Positions 1 through 7,805 of a DNA stretch of 50,734 nt are shown here, one piece after another (position 1 is the stretch's first letter; each line of letters begins with the position of its first letter). Source of the stretch: a virus. The notes beneath the pieces were generated by a model. The model searched no databases. It was given only the letters and a program-made list of their open reading frames with translations, and had not been told where the DNA came from. The translations under genes and the position numbers were made by a program. The DNA is taken from positions 1-50,734 of the IMG/VR virus record IMGVR_UViG_3300030060_004561; one strand, 5' to 3'.

Positions 1-101
1 AAGTTCGGGTGATGCCGCGCCATTTATCTACACCGGATTCCGACCAAGGTGGATTATGGTGAAGCCCATTGATGACTCCTACGCTTGGTACATTCACGAT
101 A
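1..101. repeat. Terminal direct repeat, left copy (circular closure)
   Basis: Positions 4-101 are identical to 50637-50734, and 1-3 match except for G at 3 versus A at 50636. An open frame continues across the junction in register. This is how a circular or circularly permuted genome looks when an assembler leaves an overlap at both ends. A genuine short terminal repeat is possible, but the repeat sits inside a coding region. Confidence 0.9.
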
Positions 102-319
102 CCGCGAGAAGTCCTTACAACTATTCTGACAATGAGCTAGTCGCAAATACTAGCGGTTCAGAATACAGCGTTTCGGGTGCTAGTGCTGGCGAACGACTCG
201 ATATTCTTTCCAATGGATTTAAGCACCGAACCAGTAATGTTGCTATGAACGCTAACAACAAAACTATGATCTACGCGGCCTTCGCCGAGTCGCCTCTAAA
301 ATACGCCAACGCAAGATAG
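2..319 (+). CDS. Tail fibre C-terminus (continuation of the gene starting at 47056)
   Basis: This is the last 105 codons of the large fibre that begins at 47056 and runs off the right end. The frame at position 2 is the same frame shifted by the 50,633-bp circular length. The segment continues a beta-rich region with FIYTGFRPRWIMVK, typical of the C-terminal DUF7483-like domain of marine phage fibres, and ends in ALKYANAR-like sequence (PLKYANAR). An ATG at 56 is an internal methionine, not a start. The S/N difference at the second residue comes from the single mismatch in the terminal repeat. It is followed 11 bp later by the gene at 331. Confidence 0.85.
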   Translation, partial: SSGDAAPFIYTGFRPRWIMVKPIDDSYAWYIHDTARSPYNYSDNELVANTSGSEYSVSGASAGERLDILSNGFKHRTSNVAMNANNKTMIYAAFAESPLKYANAR

Positions 320-330
320 GATTTAATATT

Positions 331-777
331 ATGCCATACGTCACAAAAGAAGGTCGGGCACTCCCGATGGACAAAAGTTTTACTCACAACAACAAGGGCT
401 TTGGAGCAACGTACCTTCGCATTGCTTCATCTGAAGAAAAAGCGGCAGAAGGAATAAGCTGGGAAACGCCAGTTGAGCCGCCAGTTGTGCGCCCACCGCT
501 AAAGCGCGAGAAAGCCGACAGTGTGGCACGTCTCAAACAGACAACTTGGCAAACTTTACACCCGACAGACTGGCGCGAGCTACCAAAAAACGAGATGCCT
601 GCCGACTGGGGTGCTTGGCGCGAGGCCGTGAAAGCTGAATGCCGCCGCCTTGAGGCTGCGTTTGAGGCTGCTCAAAGCTATGAAGATTTTGATGCTGTAA
701 AGGCTGAGTGGCCTTTGTCGCCTGCAGATCAGGAACAGCAGCAAGAACAAGACGAACCCCCAGCAGAGGAAAACTAA
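331..777 (+). CDS. Probable tail fibre assembly / chaperone-like protein
   Basis: 148 residues, acidic C-terminus. The middle (about residues 70-130) has the pattern of phage tail-assembly helpers: a short helix with TDWRELP, then GAWREAVKAECRRLEAA and a Trp-Pro near the end (AEWPLSP). The tail is Gln/Glu-rich (QQQEQDEPPAEEN). Position directly after the large fibre gene fits a fibre chaperone or an accessory fibre protein. I see no catalytic motif. Start ATG 331 has only a weak upstream ribosome site (aggatttaat). Function is inferred from context and general pattern only. Confidence 0.7.
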   Translation: MPYVTKEGRALPMDKSFTHNNKGFGATYLRIASSEEKAAEGISWETPVEPPVVRPPLKREKADSVARLKQTTWQTLHPTDWRELPKNEMPADWGAWREAVKAECRRLEAAFEAAQSYEDFDAVKAEWPLSPADQEQQQEQDEPPAEEN

Positions 778-778
778 G

Positions 779-904
779 ATGCCTAGAGTAGGAAATAAAA
801 AGTTCGCGTACACCGCGAAGGGAAAGAAAGCCGCAGCTAAACACGCCAAGAAGGTTGGCGCAAAGATGACTAGAAACAAAATGCCACGCAAAAAAGGTTA
901 TTGA
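779..904 (+). CDS. Small basic protein, 41 aa
   Basis: A 41-residue Lys/Arg-rich peptide: starts MPRVGNKKFAYTAKGK and ends in KMPRKKGY. The start has a good ribosome site (GAGGA, 9 nt upstream, inside the end of the previous gene), and the stop TGA overlaps the next start as TGATG. Such small basic proteins are common between fibre and structural genes in marine phages and may be virion-associated DNA-binding proteins. The tight coupling to both neighbours is the main evidence that it is real. Confidence 0.7.
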   Translation: MPRVGNKKFAYTAKGKKAAAKHAKKVGAKMTRNKMPRKKGY

Positions 905-1152
905 TGGCAGCTAAGAAGAAGAGCGTTAGCCTTAAGATGGGCAAGCATAAGAGCCGCACGGGTGGCCTTACTGCTGCTGGTCGCAAGAAGTACAACAAAG
1001 CTACTGGCTCAAACCTTAAAGCACCACAGCCCCAAGGAGGCCCACGCAAGCGGTCTTTCTGCGCTAGGATGAAGGGTGTTAAGGGGCCGATGAAGAAACC
1101 TAACGGGAAACCTACGCGCAAAGCGTTAGCTCTGCGTAAATGGAAGTGCTAA
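904..1152 (+). CDS. Small basic structural-type protein (DUF6321-like)
   Basis: 82 residues. It has the recognisable pattern of a small conserved phage family: GGLTAAGRKKYNKATGSNLK near residues 19-38, then RKRSFCARMKGVKGPM, and a C-terminal KALALRKWKC. I recall this family as DUF6321-like, with the conserved SFCARM and RKW-C motifs. Its role is unknown; the charge suggests nucleic-acid or capsid contact. Start ATG 904 overlaps the stop of the upstream gene; the TTG at 901 is less likely. Confidence 0.8.
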   Translation: MAAKKKSVSLKMGKHKSRTGGLTAAGRKKYNKATGSNLKAPQPQGGPRKRSFCARMKGVKGPMKKPNGKPTRKALALRKWKC

Positions 1153-1155
1153 CTT

Positions 1156-2187
1156 ATGTCATTCTTCTTTGGTAACTCACCTCAAGCAGTTATGCAGACC
1201 GCCCCGTCTAGCTGGGTGGAGCAGCAGACCTTGAGGGGAATAGGCTCTAACAGGACTCGATTGTATGTAGACTACAATGGAGACCTGTACGGGCAGTTTG
1301 AGAACAATACACCAAAGAAGATAGTCAGTCTAAAAGGTGCGGGAGCCTCATCCGTTGACTCTGTCCCTATCGGGGCAGTGTTTCAATGGATTGGGGGAAC
1401 CGCTCCGTTAGGTTATTTAATGTGCGATGGCAGTGCTGCCAATAATTACCCTCAGCTTGCCGCCCTTCTCGCATCTTGGGGTGGCAGAACGCCAGACCTT
1501 AGAGGCAGATACGTAATAGGTGCGTCTAACACAACGCCATCATACACTCAAAGTTTTCCGGGGCCGCTTACAATTTCTAGCACTGGCGGAGATACTGAAT
1601 TTGTTATTGATATACAAAACGTACCGGAGCACACGCATCAAGTTGACGCAGCTAACGTAGGATTTAGTGCAGGTGACGTGGAGTTAGTAAGCGGAAGTGC
1701 ATCCTTGTCAGGCGGTGGCATCTCAGGCGGGGATGTGGATATTGGCGACCTTGATGTAAACGCAGACGCAAGTGTTACCAGTAATGCCATAACTGGAGCC
1801 GTAGACGACCCTGATTCGCCACCGATGGATGACAACTCGCAGGGCGTAACTCAAGTTGTTACTGGTTTGGATGGGAGTGGCTTCAACAGTCGCTTGTATG
1901 TGAATTTATTTTCGACAGCAAAAGACCATTGGAGTTCTTCAGAAATGGATCACAGGCACACGATTCCATCGGGAACTATAACCTCCGATGCCTCCCTGAC
2001 AGGCAGTATTAACTATACAGAACCAACCTACACTTCCCCGTCATTAACCTACGTAGACCCCACAGTAACCTACACCGCCCCAACTTTTAGTGGCGGCAAA
2101 ACAGAGCCAGCTGGAGCAAGCAACCCAAACTCAATCGAAAAACTGCCACCTTACATAGCATTAAACTTTATTATTAAGCATGATTAA
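1156..2187 (+). CDS. Tail collar domain fibre protein
   Basis: 343 residues. Residues about 70-120 carry a phage tail-collar domain: PIGAVFQWIGGTAPLGYLMC, followed by YPQLAALLASWGGRTPDLRG and RYVIGA. Two His-rich strands (PEHTHQV near 157, MDHRHTIPSG near 268) and the closing KLPPYIALNFIIK are also typical of collar fibres, which trimerise and bind host surface glycans. The stretch between is Gly/Ser/Asp-rich and low in complexity, as in receptor-binding repeats. Its 3' end overlaps the next gene by 8 bp. Confidence 0.88.
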   Translation: MSFFFGNSPQAVMQTAPSSWVEQQTLRGIGSNRTRLYVDYNGDLYGQFENNTPKKIVSLKGAGASSVDSVPIGAVFQWIGGTAPLGYLMCDGSAANNYPQLAALLASWGGRTPDLRGRYVIGASNTTPSYTQSFPGPLTISSTGGDTEFVIDIQNVPEHTHQVDAANVGFSAGDVELVSGSASLSGGGISGGDVDIGDLDVNADASVTSNAITGAVDDPDSPPMDDNSQGVTQVVTGLDGSGFNSRLYVNLFSTAKDHWSSSEMDHRHTIPSGTITSDASLTGSINYTEPTYTSPSLTYVDPTVTYTAPTFSGGKTEPAGASNPNSIEKLPPYIALNFIIKHD

Positions 2188-4084
2188 CGACAGGGACAGA
2201 GTATCTGATGGGTTTCAATCCCTTGAGGGGGGCATGGATTCGGGTAAGAGCCCTTCTTTGCTTCGCCCCAACGAATGTTCCTATGCCAAGAATGTATCAT
2301 TTAGGGGTGGGTTTGCTAAGACTAGACCTTCCTTTAAGAAGATAGGGCTAACCGGAAGCGGGGCTTCTGACTTTGTAGGTAAGAAGTTCCAAGGGGCACA
2401 CTGGTTCACGACAGACACAGACGAGGGCTACATCATAGCTGTTGCTGGTGGCTTTATTTACAAGATTACTCCCCCTTCAGTAGAGGGTAATGACTGGACT
2501 GTTAAAGACGTTAGCAATGGTGCCGCCCTTAGAAGCACTCCCGACAGGGTATGGATGGTTCAAGCCAAGGAAAACTCCATTAAGAACTACTTGGTAATTC
2601 AAGACGGGATGTCTATTCCTACAATCTATGATCCTGTTGGCGGAACTAGAGTTAGCGATGTAGATAACAAAGAGGTTCCAAGGGGTAGCGGGCCTATGGC
2701 ATACGGGCATGGCAGACTTTGGGTGGCGCAGGGCAGCAACTTCTTAGCTGGAGACATAGCTAACAGCTCTACTGGAGTTTTGAAATTTACAGAAAACGAG
2801 TACATTGCTGGCGGTGGTTCATTCAGAGTCCCTCTAGGCTCTGGAGATATTACGGCTATGGAGTTTACCAACTCCCCCAACAATGGGCTTGGGCAAGGTG
2901 AGCTTTTCGTGTTCACGCAGAATGGGGCTGTAAGCGTAAGCGTTCCAGCCAATAGGTACGACTGGTTTGCTGCAACAGACCCAGCACAGAGAGTTGTTTT
3001 AATTAACAACGGCTCTATGTCCCAGTTCTCCACGGACTTGGTTAACGGGGACATCTTGTTCCGAGCCAAGGATGGTATTCGTTCGCTGATTATGGCCGTC
3101 AGAGACTTTAATCAATACGGCAACACCCCCATAAGCAGAGAGGTTAATAGAGTTTTAGAGGATGATGACCCTGCTCACTTTAAGTACACCAGTGGGGTAC
3201 TGTTTGATAACAGATACCTTCTGACAACGAACTCCTCTGAGGACTCGACTAAAGGAGTCGGCTTCAAGGGGGTGATTGCCTTAGACTTTGATTTAATATC
3301 TGGCATGGGGCAAAAGTCTCAGCCAGCGTATGACGGATACTGGAAGCTAGACGTTACTAGGACTGTGGGTGGGGCCAGCACTACTGTTAACATAGAGTGG
3401 ATGACGCTAATTACTGGGCTCGTAGATTCCGTAGAGCAATGTTTTTGCTTCGGGCGTCAGGGGAAGTTAACTGTTAACGATAGCTTGTCTGCTGCGGGTG
3501 ACACCGAGATGTGGGTGTTAAGCCGAGGAGAGTCAACTGGGATTTTTGATGAAGATGGCACGACTGATAATAAGATCACATCAGAGATAGAAACTTCTTC
3601 TTATAATTTCGGTGTTCCGGGTGGAGCCAAACAACTGGAAAGCGCAGACCTTTGGGTTGATAGCGTTACTGGCGGGGTGGTTAGCTTTAGCGCATACTTT
3701 CACCCCGACCAGTATCCAGCTTGGATCGGATGGCAGGACTGGAACATTGATGCAGCCTATAAAGACTGCGGCACAGACGTTTCTACTGTGTGTAACGGTG
3801 GCACGGCGTACATACCTCAGACATACCTCCCACAATACAGGCCGCGAATGAGTATTGGCTCGCCGCCAGCTGGCTCTATCGACGCATCCGGTCACACGTA
3901 CAATTACGGATTTGAATTTGCCGCCAGATTAAAATGGACTGGAAGGGCTAGAATTAAGATGTTTAAGCTCAATGCGCGTAATGTGCCAGAGGTTCCGTAC
4001 GCAGAAGTTGACGCAATAGACAGCACGCAGAAGAAGATAACAACCGTTTGCGAAGATGGAGAACTTAGAATACCGGAGATTTAA
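2180..4084 (+). CDS. Tail tubular protein B-like (nozzle) structural protein
   Basis: 634 residues. It follows the consensus of the beta-propeller tail proteins of marine podoviruses: an N-terminal gene-product-like opener with SLEGGMDSGKSP, then GAHWFTTDTDEG, VIQDGMSIPTIYD, MAYGHGRLWVAQGSNFLAGD, NGDILFRAKDGIRSL and ISREVNRVLEDDDP. This series recurs in T7 gp12-like nozzle proteins, which form the tube through which DNA exits. No enzyme motif is seen. The gp11-like adaptor at 6000 is the expected partner. A possible secondary role in receptor contact cannot be excluded. Confidence 0.82.
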   Translation: MINDRDRVSDGFQSLEGGMDSGKSPSLLRPNECSYAKNVSFRGGFAKTRPSFKKIGLTGSGASDFVGKKFQGAHWFTTDTDEGYIIAVAGGFIYKITPPSVEGNDWTVKDVSNGAALRSTPDRVWMVQAKENSIKNYLVIQDGMSIPTIYDPVGGTRVSDVDNKEVPRGSGPMAYGHGRLWVAQGSNFLAGDIANSSTGVLKFTENEYIAGGGSFRVPLGSGDITAMEFTNSPNNGLGQGELFVFTQNGAVSVSVPANRYDWFAATDPAQRVVLINNGSMSQFSTDLVNGDILFRAKDGIRSLIMAVRDFNQYGNTPISREVNRVLEDDDPAHFKYTSGVLFDNRYLLTTNSSEDSTKGVGFKGVIALDFDLISGMGQKSQPAYDGYWKLDVTRTVGGASTTVNIEWMTLITGLVDSVEQCFCFGRQGKLTVNDSLSAAGDTEMWVLSRGESTGIFDEDGTTDNKITSEIETSSYNFGVPGGAKQLESADLWVDSVTGGVVSFSAYFHPDQYPAWIGWQDWNIDAAYKDCGTDVSTVCNGGTAYIPQTYLPQYRPRMSIGSPPAGSIDASGHTYNYGFEFAARLKWTGRARIKMFKLNARNVPEVPYAEVDAIDSTQKKITTVCEDGELRIPEI

Positions 4085-4086
4085 TC

Positions 4087-4869
4087 ATGTCATGCACTAA
4101 CATTACAACTGGAGGCACTGTTGACCTTACCAGCGGAACCTTGCCTAGCAACTTTTGTCACACCAGCTGGCAAAACACATACAACGCTTTTGTATCAGCG
4201 ACCTCAGTTAGCTTTGAAGACGGTGCTGTATTTTCTGCTGGATCAACAGCTCCTGACAACACTGGTCACATATGGCTAAAGCAAAACCCAAGCGGGTGTG
4301 CCCCTATGGGGTGGTACTACCACGATGGGACAGACTGGAACAGCCCAGTCCCAGTTCCGCAGGAATCTTTGCCTAGCGGTGTGGTTACTGCTGGCACTAA
4401 GGGTTCTTCTACTAAGAATGCAGTCATTACTGTGGATACATACGGACGAGTAACCTCTCTAACTGAGGTAGACCCTACGGCTGAGTCCACCGATGGACAC
4501 GCTAAGGCTTGGGTTCAGTTTCAGCACAGTGAAATCTCGTCGCTCCCTGCCAGCAAGAACTACAACGTGTCAGCCATAACAACTACCGGGACTGGATTCT
4601 ACAACATAGTCACGGCCACTGGCCTGTTCAGTAACGTGTGTGTGTGTGTGGCTAGTCACCCCGGATTCGGCACAGACCAGTCACAATCATCCGCATCGTA
4701 CACTGGAGCAGATCACGTAAAGGTTCTCAGCTCTACGGTTGCTGGCGATGGTAGTGCTACTATTTCTATCGAGCTTCCGAGAATGCAAAATGATGGCGGA
4801 GGGACTTGGGACAATAATTATGGTGATGCCCCAACAGCTGGCGTTAACGTGGTGATGTTTGGGAACTAG
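4087..4869 (+). CDS. Virion appendage protein, unknown
   Basis: 260 residues, Ser/Thr/Gly-rich and without a family I can name. An early stretch, GHIWLKQNPSGCAPMGWYYH (residues 59-78), looks like the short peptide repeats in fibre-associated proteins (one-turn strand with Asp-Gly-Thr). A GT-dinucleotide run at about 4636-4650 encodes VCVCV. It lies between the nozzle and adaptor genes, so a tail appendage role is likely. Start ATG 4087 is only 2 nt past the upstream stop. Confidence 0.75.
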   Translation: MSCTNITTGGTVDLTSGTLPSNFCHTSWQNTYNAFVSATSVSFEDGAVFSAGSTAPDNTGHIWLKQNPSGCAPMGWYYHDGTDWNSPVPVPQESLPSGVVTAGTKGSSTKNAVITVDTYGRVTSLTEVDPTAESTDGHAKAWVQFQHSEISSLPASKNYNVSAITTTGTGFYNIVTATGLFSNVCVCVASHPGFGTDQSQSSASYTGADHVKVLSSTVAGDGSATISIELPRMQNDGGGTWDNNYGDAPTAGVNVVMFGN

Positions 4870-4879
4870 GGTGTATAAG

Positions 4880-5320
4880 ATGGCGACTAATTACATATAC
4901 AAACAAAAGAACCCAGACACTGGAGAGGATATGGACAGGGTTGGGATGATAACCATATTCAATGACTCTGAAATGCACAGGGTTCCAGACGGGGCTATTG
5001 AGGTCGGCGAAGCTCCAGTAGAGGAAGACCCCGAAGGAGCTTACTTTGATGCTTGGAGGCTCCAGCAGAACGGCACAGTTAAAATAGACCTAGAAGCTGC
5101 CAAGGAGATTAGGCTTAAATACCTTAAAAAAAGAAGAAGCAATTTACTGGAAAGAATAGACCAACTTCAGTTTAGAGCGCATTGCTCCGATGATAAGGAA
5201 GAAATACAAAAATTAGAGAAGACAAAAAACGAGCTTAGGGATTTTCCCGACAAAATAAACTGGAACGTAATTCACAATCTTAATGATGTTAAACACATAT
5301 TGCCGCCATGTTTAATCTAA
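4880..5320 (+). CDS. Tail fibre assembly-type protein
   Basis: 146 residues from ATG 4880; the frame also opens with TTG 4859, but the ATG has a better ribosome site (AGGGTG). The first half has a beta-rich module (TGEDMDRVGMITIFND). The second half is a helical region, LDYLKK-like: RLKYLKKRRSNLLERIDQLQ, then KLEKTKNELRDFPDKINW. This pairing of a short N-terminal module with an LRDhP-containing helical hairpin is seen in phage fibre-assembly and XkdW/DUF4376-like proteins. It overlaps the next gene by 13 bp. Confidence 0.75.
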   Translation: MATNYIYKQKNPDTGEDMDRVGMITIFNDSEMHRVPDGAIEVGEAPVEEDPEGAYFDAWRLQQNGTVKIDLEAAKEIRLKYLKKRRSNLLERIDQLQFRAHCSDDKEEIQKLEKTKNELRDFPDKINWNVIHNLNDVKHILPPCLI

Positions 5321-6003
5321 AACCACAAATAGATGTTCCATTAAGTTTGGGGCAAATAGTAAGCAACGAAGCTATGGCGGCTCCGATTATTAGCTTAGAG
5401 GGGGACGAGAAATTTGAAAACATAGACAGTAAGCCTCAGTCTATAGAGTGGGAGGAGGATCGTGAAAGAATGAAAGTCACGACCAAGCTGCCGCCAAAAC
5501 TTTTAGAACTGCTCGGAGGGAAATGGATTAACTCTGAGCATGAAACCGAAGAGCCCTGCTTAGAAACTGCGGCATCTATGACCTCACCGTCTGCTCTTGA
5601 GAAGATGGAAAAGAATGTCAAAATGGCTAAGAGCAGGTGCCTCAGAAAGCTAATTGTTCCGAGGCCAAGGCTTATCCCGCTGGTGTACGAGCTTAGTACC
5701 ATATGGCCTAAGTCCAGCATACAGCTGTCTGGAATGTTCGTTTATCCTAAAGAGGGTGGGTATATGGGGTGGCACACAAACAGCGACTCTCCATGCACAA
5801 GAGTATACATATCCCATGTAAAAGAGGGCGGAAAGTCATTCTTCCGCTACCGTTTGGACGGCGAATATGTTACAAGTTGGGATAAGGCAGGGTGGAATAT
5901 GCGTTGCTTTGAGGTAACCAAGGAAAACCCTATGTGGCATTGCGTTTACGCTGAAGAAGACAGGCTGTCTGTTGGGTTTAGAATTAACAGGAATTTACTA
6001 TGA
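5308..6003 (+). CDS. 2OG-Fe(II) oxygenase-like phage protein
   Basis: 231 residues. The C-terminal half resembles the double-stranded beta-helix proteins of marine phages: MFVYPKEGGYMGWHTNSDSP (H156, N158), then SFFRYRLDG, a second His in MWHCVYA (H211), and RLSVGFRIN, where an Arg could bind the carboxylate of 2-oxoglutarate. Enzymes of this fold need His-x-Asp...His; here the acidic residue is Asn158, as I recall for related phage proteins, so activity is uncertain. The N-terminal half is unrecognised. It sits among structural genes, so virion or host-surface modification is possible. It overlaps the next gene by 4 bp. Confidence 0.68.
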   Translation: MFNLKPQIDVPLSLGQIVSNEAMAAPIISLEGDEKFENIDSKPQSIEWEEDRERMKVTTKLPPKLLELLGGKWINSEHETEEPCLETAASMTSPSALEKMEKNVKMAKSRCLRKLIVPRPRLIPLVYELSTIWPKSSIQLSGMFVYPKEGGYMGWHTNSDSPCTRVYISHVKEGGKSFFRYRLDGEYVTSWDKAGWNMRCFEVTKENPMWHCVYAEEDRLSVGFRINRNLL

Positions 6004-7013
6004 AGTTACTTCTTAAAGATGTGAAATCTGATTGCGCTAAGGTGCTCTCAATGAGCAGCACTGACTCTCGTGTAGTTGATTATATCAATGAGGCGCAAGA
6101 GCGGCTGCTATACAAGGGCAAGTGGCCCGGAACCTACATTAGGTACGAGGTTACTCAGAGCAATGGCGCGATTACTTGGCCACGGCAGCTTGAGACAATA
6201 GAGTCAGTGGCCGTTGCGGGGGCATCCGGTAAAGTAAGAGATGGGTGGTATGAGTTCTTGGAGTCTGGGCCGGGACTTAGGGACAAAGATAGCGAAGACT
6301 CACTAACTCTTATAGATAGGGGCACGGCTCCTGCGTTCTCAGACATCGTCACCTCGGATGAGGTTGAGAAGAAGCTGCGAGTTCGCATTAAGTCGGCAGA
6401 CAATGTGTCAACTAAGTCCATAATCCTGCAGGGCTACGACGAGAATGGTGAGTGGATACGTACCACAAGTGACGGGGCGGTAATAGACGGAGAGAAGGTA
6501 ACCTTTGGTGGTGCAACTGACGGGGACTCAGACGGATGGTTTGATGTTGATACTACCAACAAATTTCAAGCTCTGTCTGCTGTTATCAAAGATAAGACCG
6601 ACTACTCGGTAAAGATTTTAGAGATTGAGGCCACTGGCACGGTCACTGAAAGGCTGATCGCGCAGTATGAGCCATCTGAAACACATCCCGAATACAGACG
6701 CTCGCTAATACCCGGACTTTCTGATACCAATACCACAGTTGCGGTGACTGTTATCGGTAAAGCAAGGTTCATTCCAGCATCCGAAGACAATGACTGGCTA
6801 TACATAGATGTTAGGTCAGCAATCAAGGAGATGGTTATAAGCATAAGCATGGCTGAAAAGAATATGCTGCAAGAAGCAATAGCTTTTGAGCAGCGAGCGA
6901 TTGGAATCCTAGAAGACTACCTAATGCACTACCTCGGTGAGGGGGCTATTGTTGTGCCACGTATTCAAGGCACGGCCTCCGAGACTGCTGCGGGTGTACA
7001 AAATCTACAGTAA
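6000..7013 (+). CDS. Head-tail adaptor / tail tubular protein A-like
   Basis: 337 residues. It begins with a helical module like T7 gp11 adaptors (VDYINEAQERLLYKGKWPGT, ITWPRQLETIESVAV), has WYEFLESGPGL near residue 80, an inserted beta domain, and a closing helical pair (YRRSLIPGL, MAEKNMLQEAIAFEQRAIGI). In podoviruses this protein forms the ring between portal and nozzle. It lies two genes from the gp12-like nozzle, as expected. Start ATG 6000 overlaps the previous gene by 4 bp (ATGA). Confidence 0.85.
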   Translation: MKLLLKDVKSDCAKVLSMSSTDSRVVDYINEAQERLLYKGKWPGTYIRYEVTQSNGAITWPRQLETIESVAVAGASGKVRDGWYEFLESGPGLRDKDSEDSLTLIDRGTAPAFSDIVTSDEVEKKLRVRIKSADNVSTKSIILQGYDENGEWIRTTSDGAVIDGEKVTFGGATDGDSDGWFDVDTTNKFQALSAVIKDKTDYSVKILEIEATGTVTERLIAQYEPSETHPEYRRSLIPGLSDTNTTVAVTVIGKARFIPASEDNDWLYIDVRSAIKEMVISISMAEKNMLQEAIAFEQRAIGILEDYLMHYLGEGAIVVPRIQGTASETAAGVQNLQ

Positions 7014-7015
7014 TT

Positions 7016-7786
7016 ATGAAACCTTACAACGCTGCCGAAATTCCTGAGTACACCCCGCTTGATCAGCGCGGAGAGTACGAGAACTGGATGAAGATGATGT
7101 CTGAGACCGAAGACGACAGAAGGCGTCTCGGTGAGCAGAAGATGGAAACACTTGACTCACTGCTCAGTAAGATTCCGGGCTTCAAGGAAATGCAGAGCAA
7201 CCTCACCAACATGGTTAACCGTATGTCTACTGGGCAGTTAACCGAAACGCATCAACAGGTTCTTGAAGCAGAAGCTGGTGGCCTGCGACAGCGGATGGGG
7301 CTGCAAGGCAGTCAGGCTGGACTAAACATGACGCTTGCCTCATTCGGCAGGGCGGGTTTGCAGGCACAGCAGACTGCTATAGGGATGATACCCCAGCTTA
7401 TGTCCAATCTTAAAACATCCTTCATGGGAAACATAGCTAACGACCCATCAGTGATGGGGCCGAGCTATTCTCAATGGAGCGCGCAGGCGCAGGCAGATCA
7501 CCGTGACATTTACGATTCTCGTGTGGCTCAAACGCAAGCAACGCACCAAGCCAATATGCTTAATACTCAATACAATATACAGCAGGCTGAAATGGCAAGG
7601 GCTAGATCAGAAATGAATGCAGCTAATGCTGCGGCAGAAGCGAGGGCCAACAGGATGGCTGCTATGCAAACTCAAAACATGGTCGCATCTCAGAACGCTG
7701 CTTCTTACGGCGCAGCACTCTCAAGCAGTAGCAATCCGTTTACTGGAGGTCTTCGCGGATACCTAGACCGCCGTGCTGCGGTGTAA
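7016..7786 (+). CDS. Internal virion protein (gp14-like position)
   Basis: 256 residues, helical and Ala/Gln/Met-rich. Residues 165-235 form a long coiled coil (QTQATHQANMLNTQ, EMARARSEMNAANAAAEARA). A central segment, GGLRQRMGLQGSQAGLNMTL, could associate with a membrane. Length, composition and place (first of three genes ahead of the giant protein) match the smallest T7-type ejection protein, gp14. Similarity at residue level is not visible, so the assignment is by architecture. Starts 2 nt after the adaptor stop. Confidence 0.7.
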   Translation: MKPYNAAEIPEYTPLDQRGEYENWMKMMSETEDDRRRLGEQKMETLDSLLSKIPGFKEMQSNLTNMVNRMSTGQLTETHQQVLEAEAGGLRQRMGLQGSQAGLNMTLASFGRAGLQAQQTAIGMIPQLMSNLKTSFMGNIANDPSVMGPSYSQWSAQAQADHRDIYDSRVAQTQATHQANMLNTQYNIQQAEMARARSEMNAANAAAEARANRMAAMQTQNMVASQNAASYGAALSSSSNPFTGGLRGYLDRRAAV

Positions 7787-7805
7787 AATTTAACTTGGAT
7801 TTATC

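Noticed and set aside
4636-4650. GT dinucleotide run
   Set aside because: Short, in frame and codes VCVCV; no sign of phase variation.
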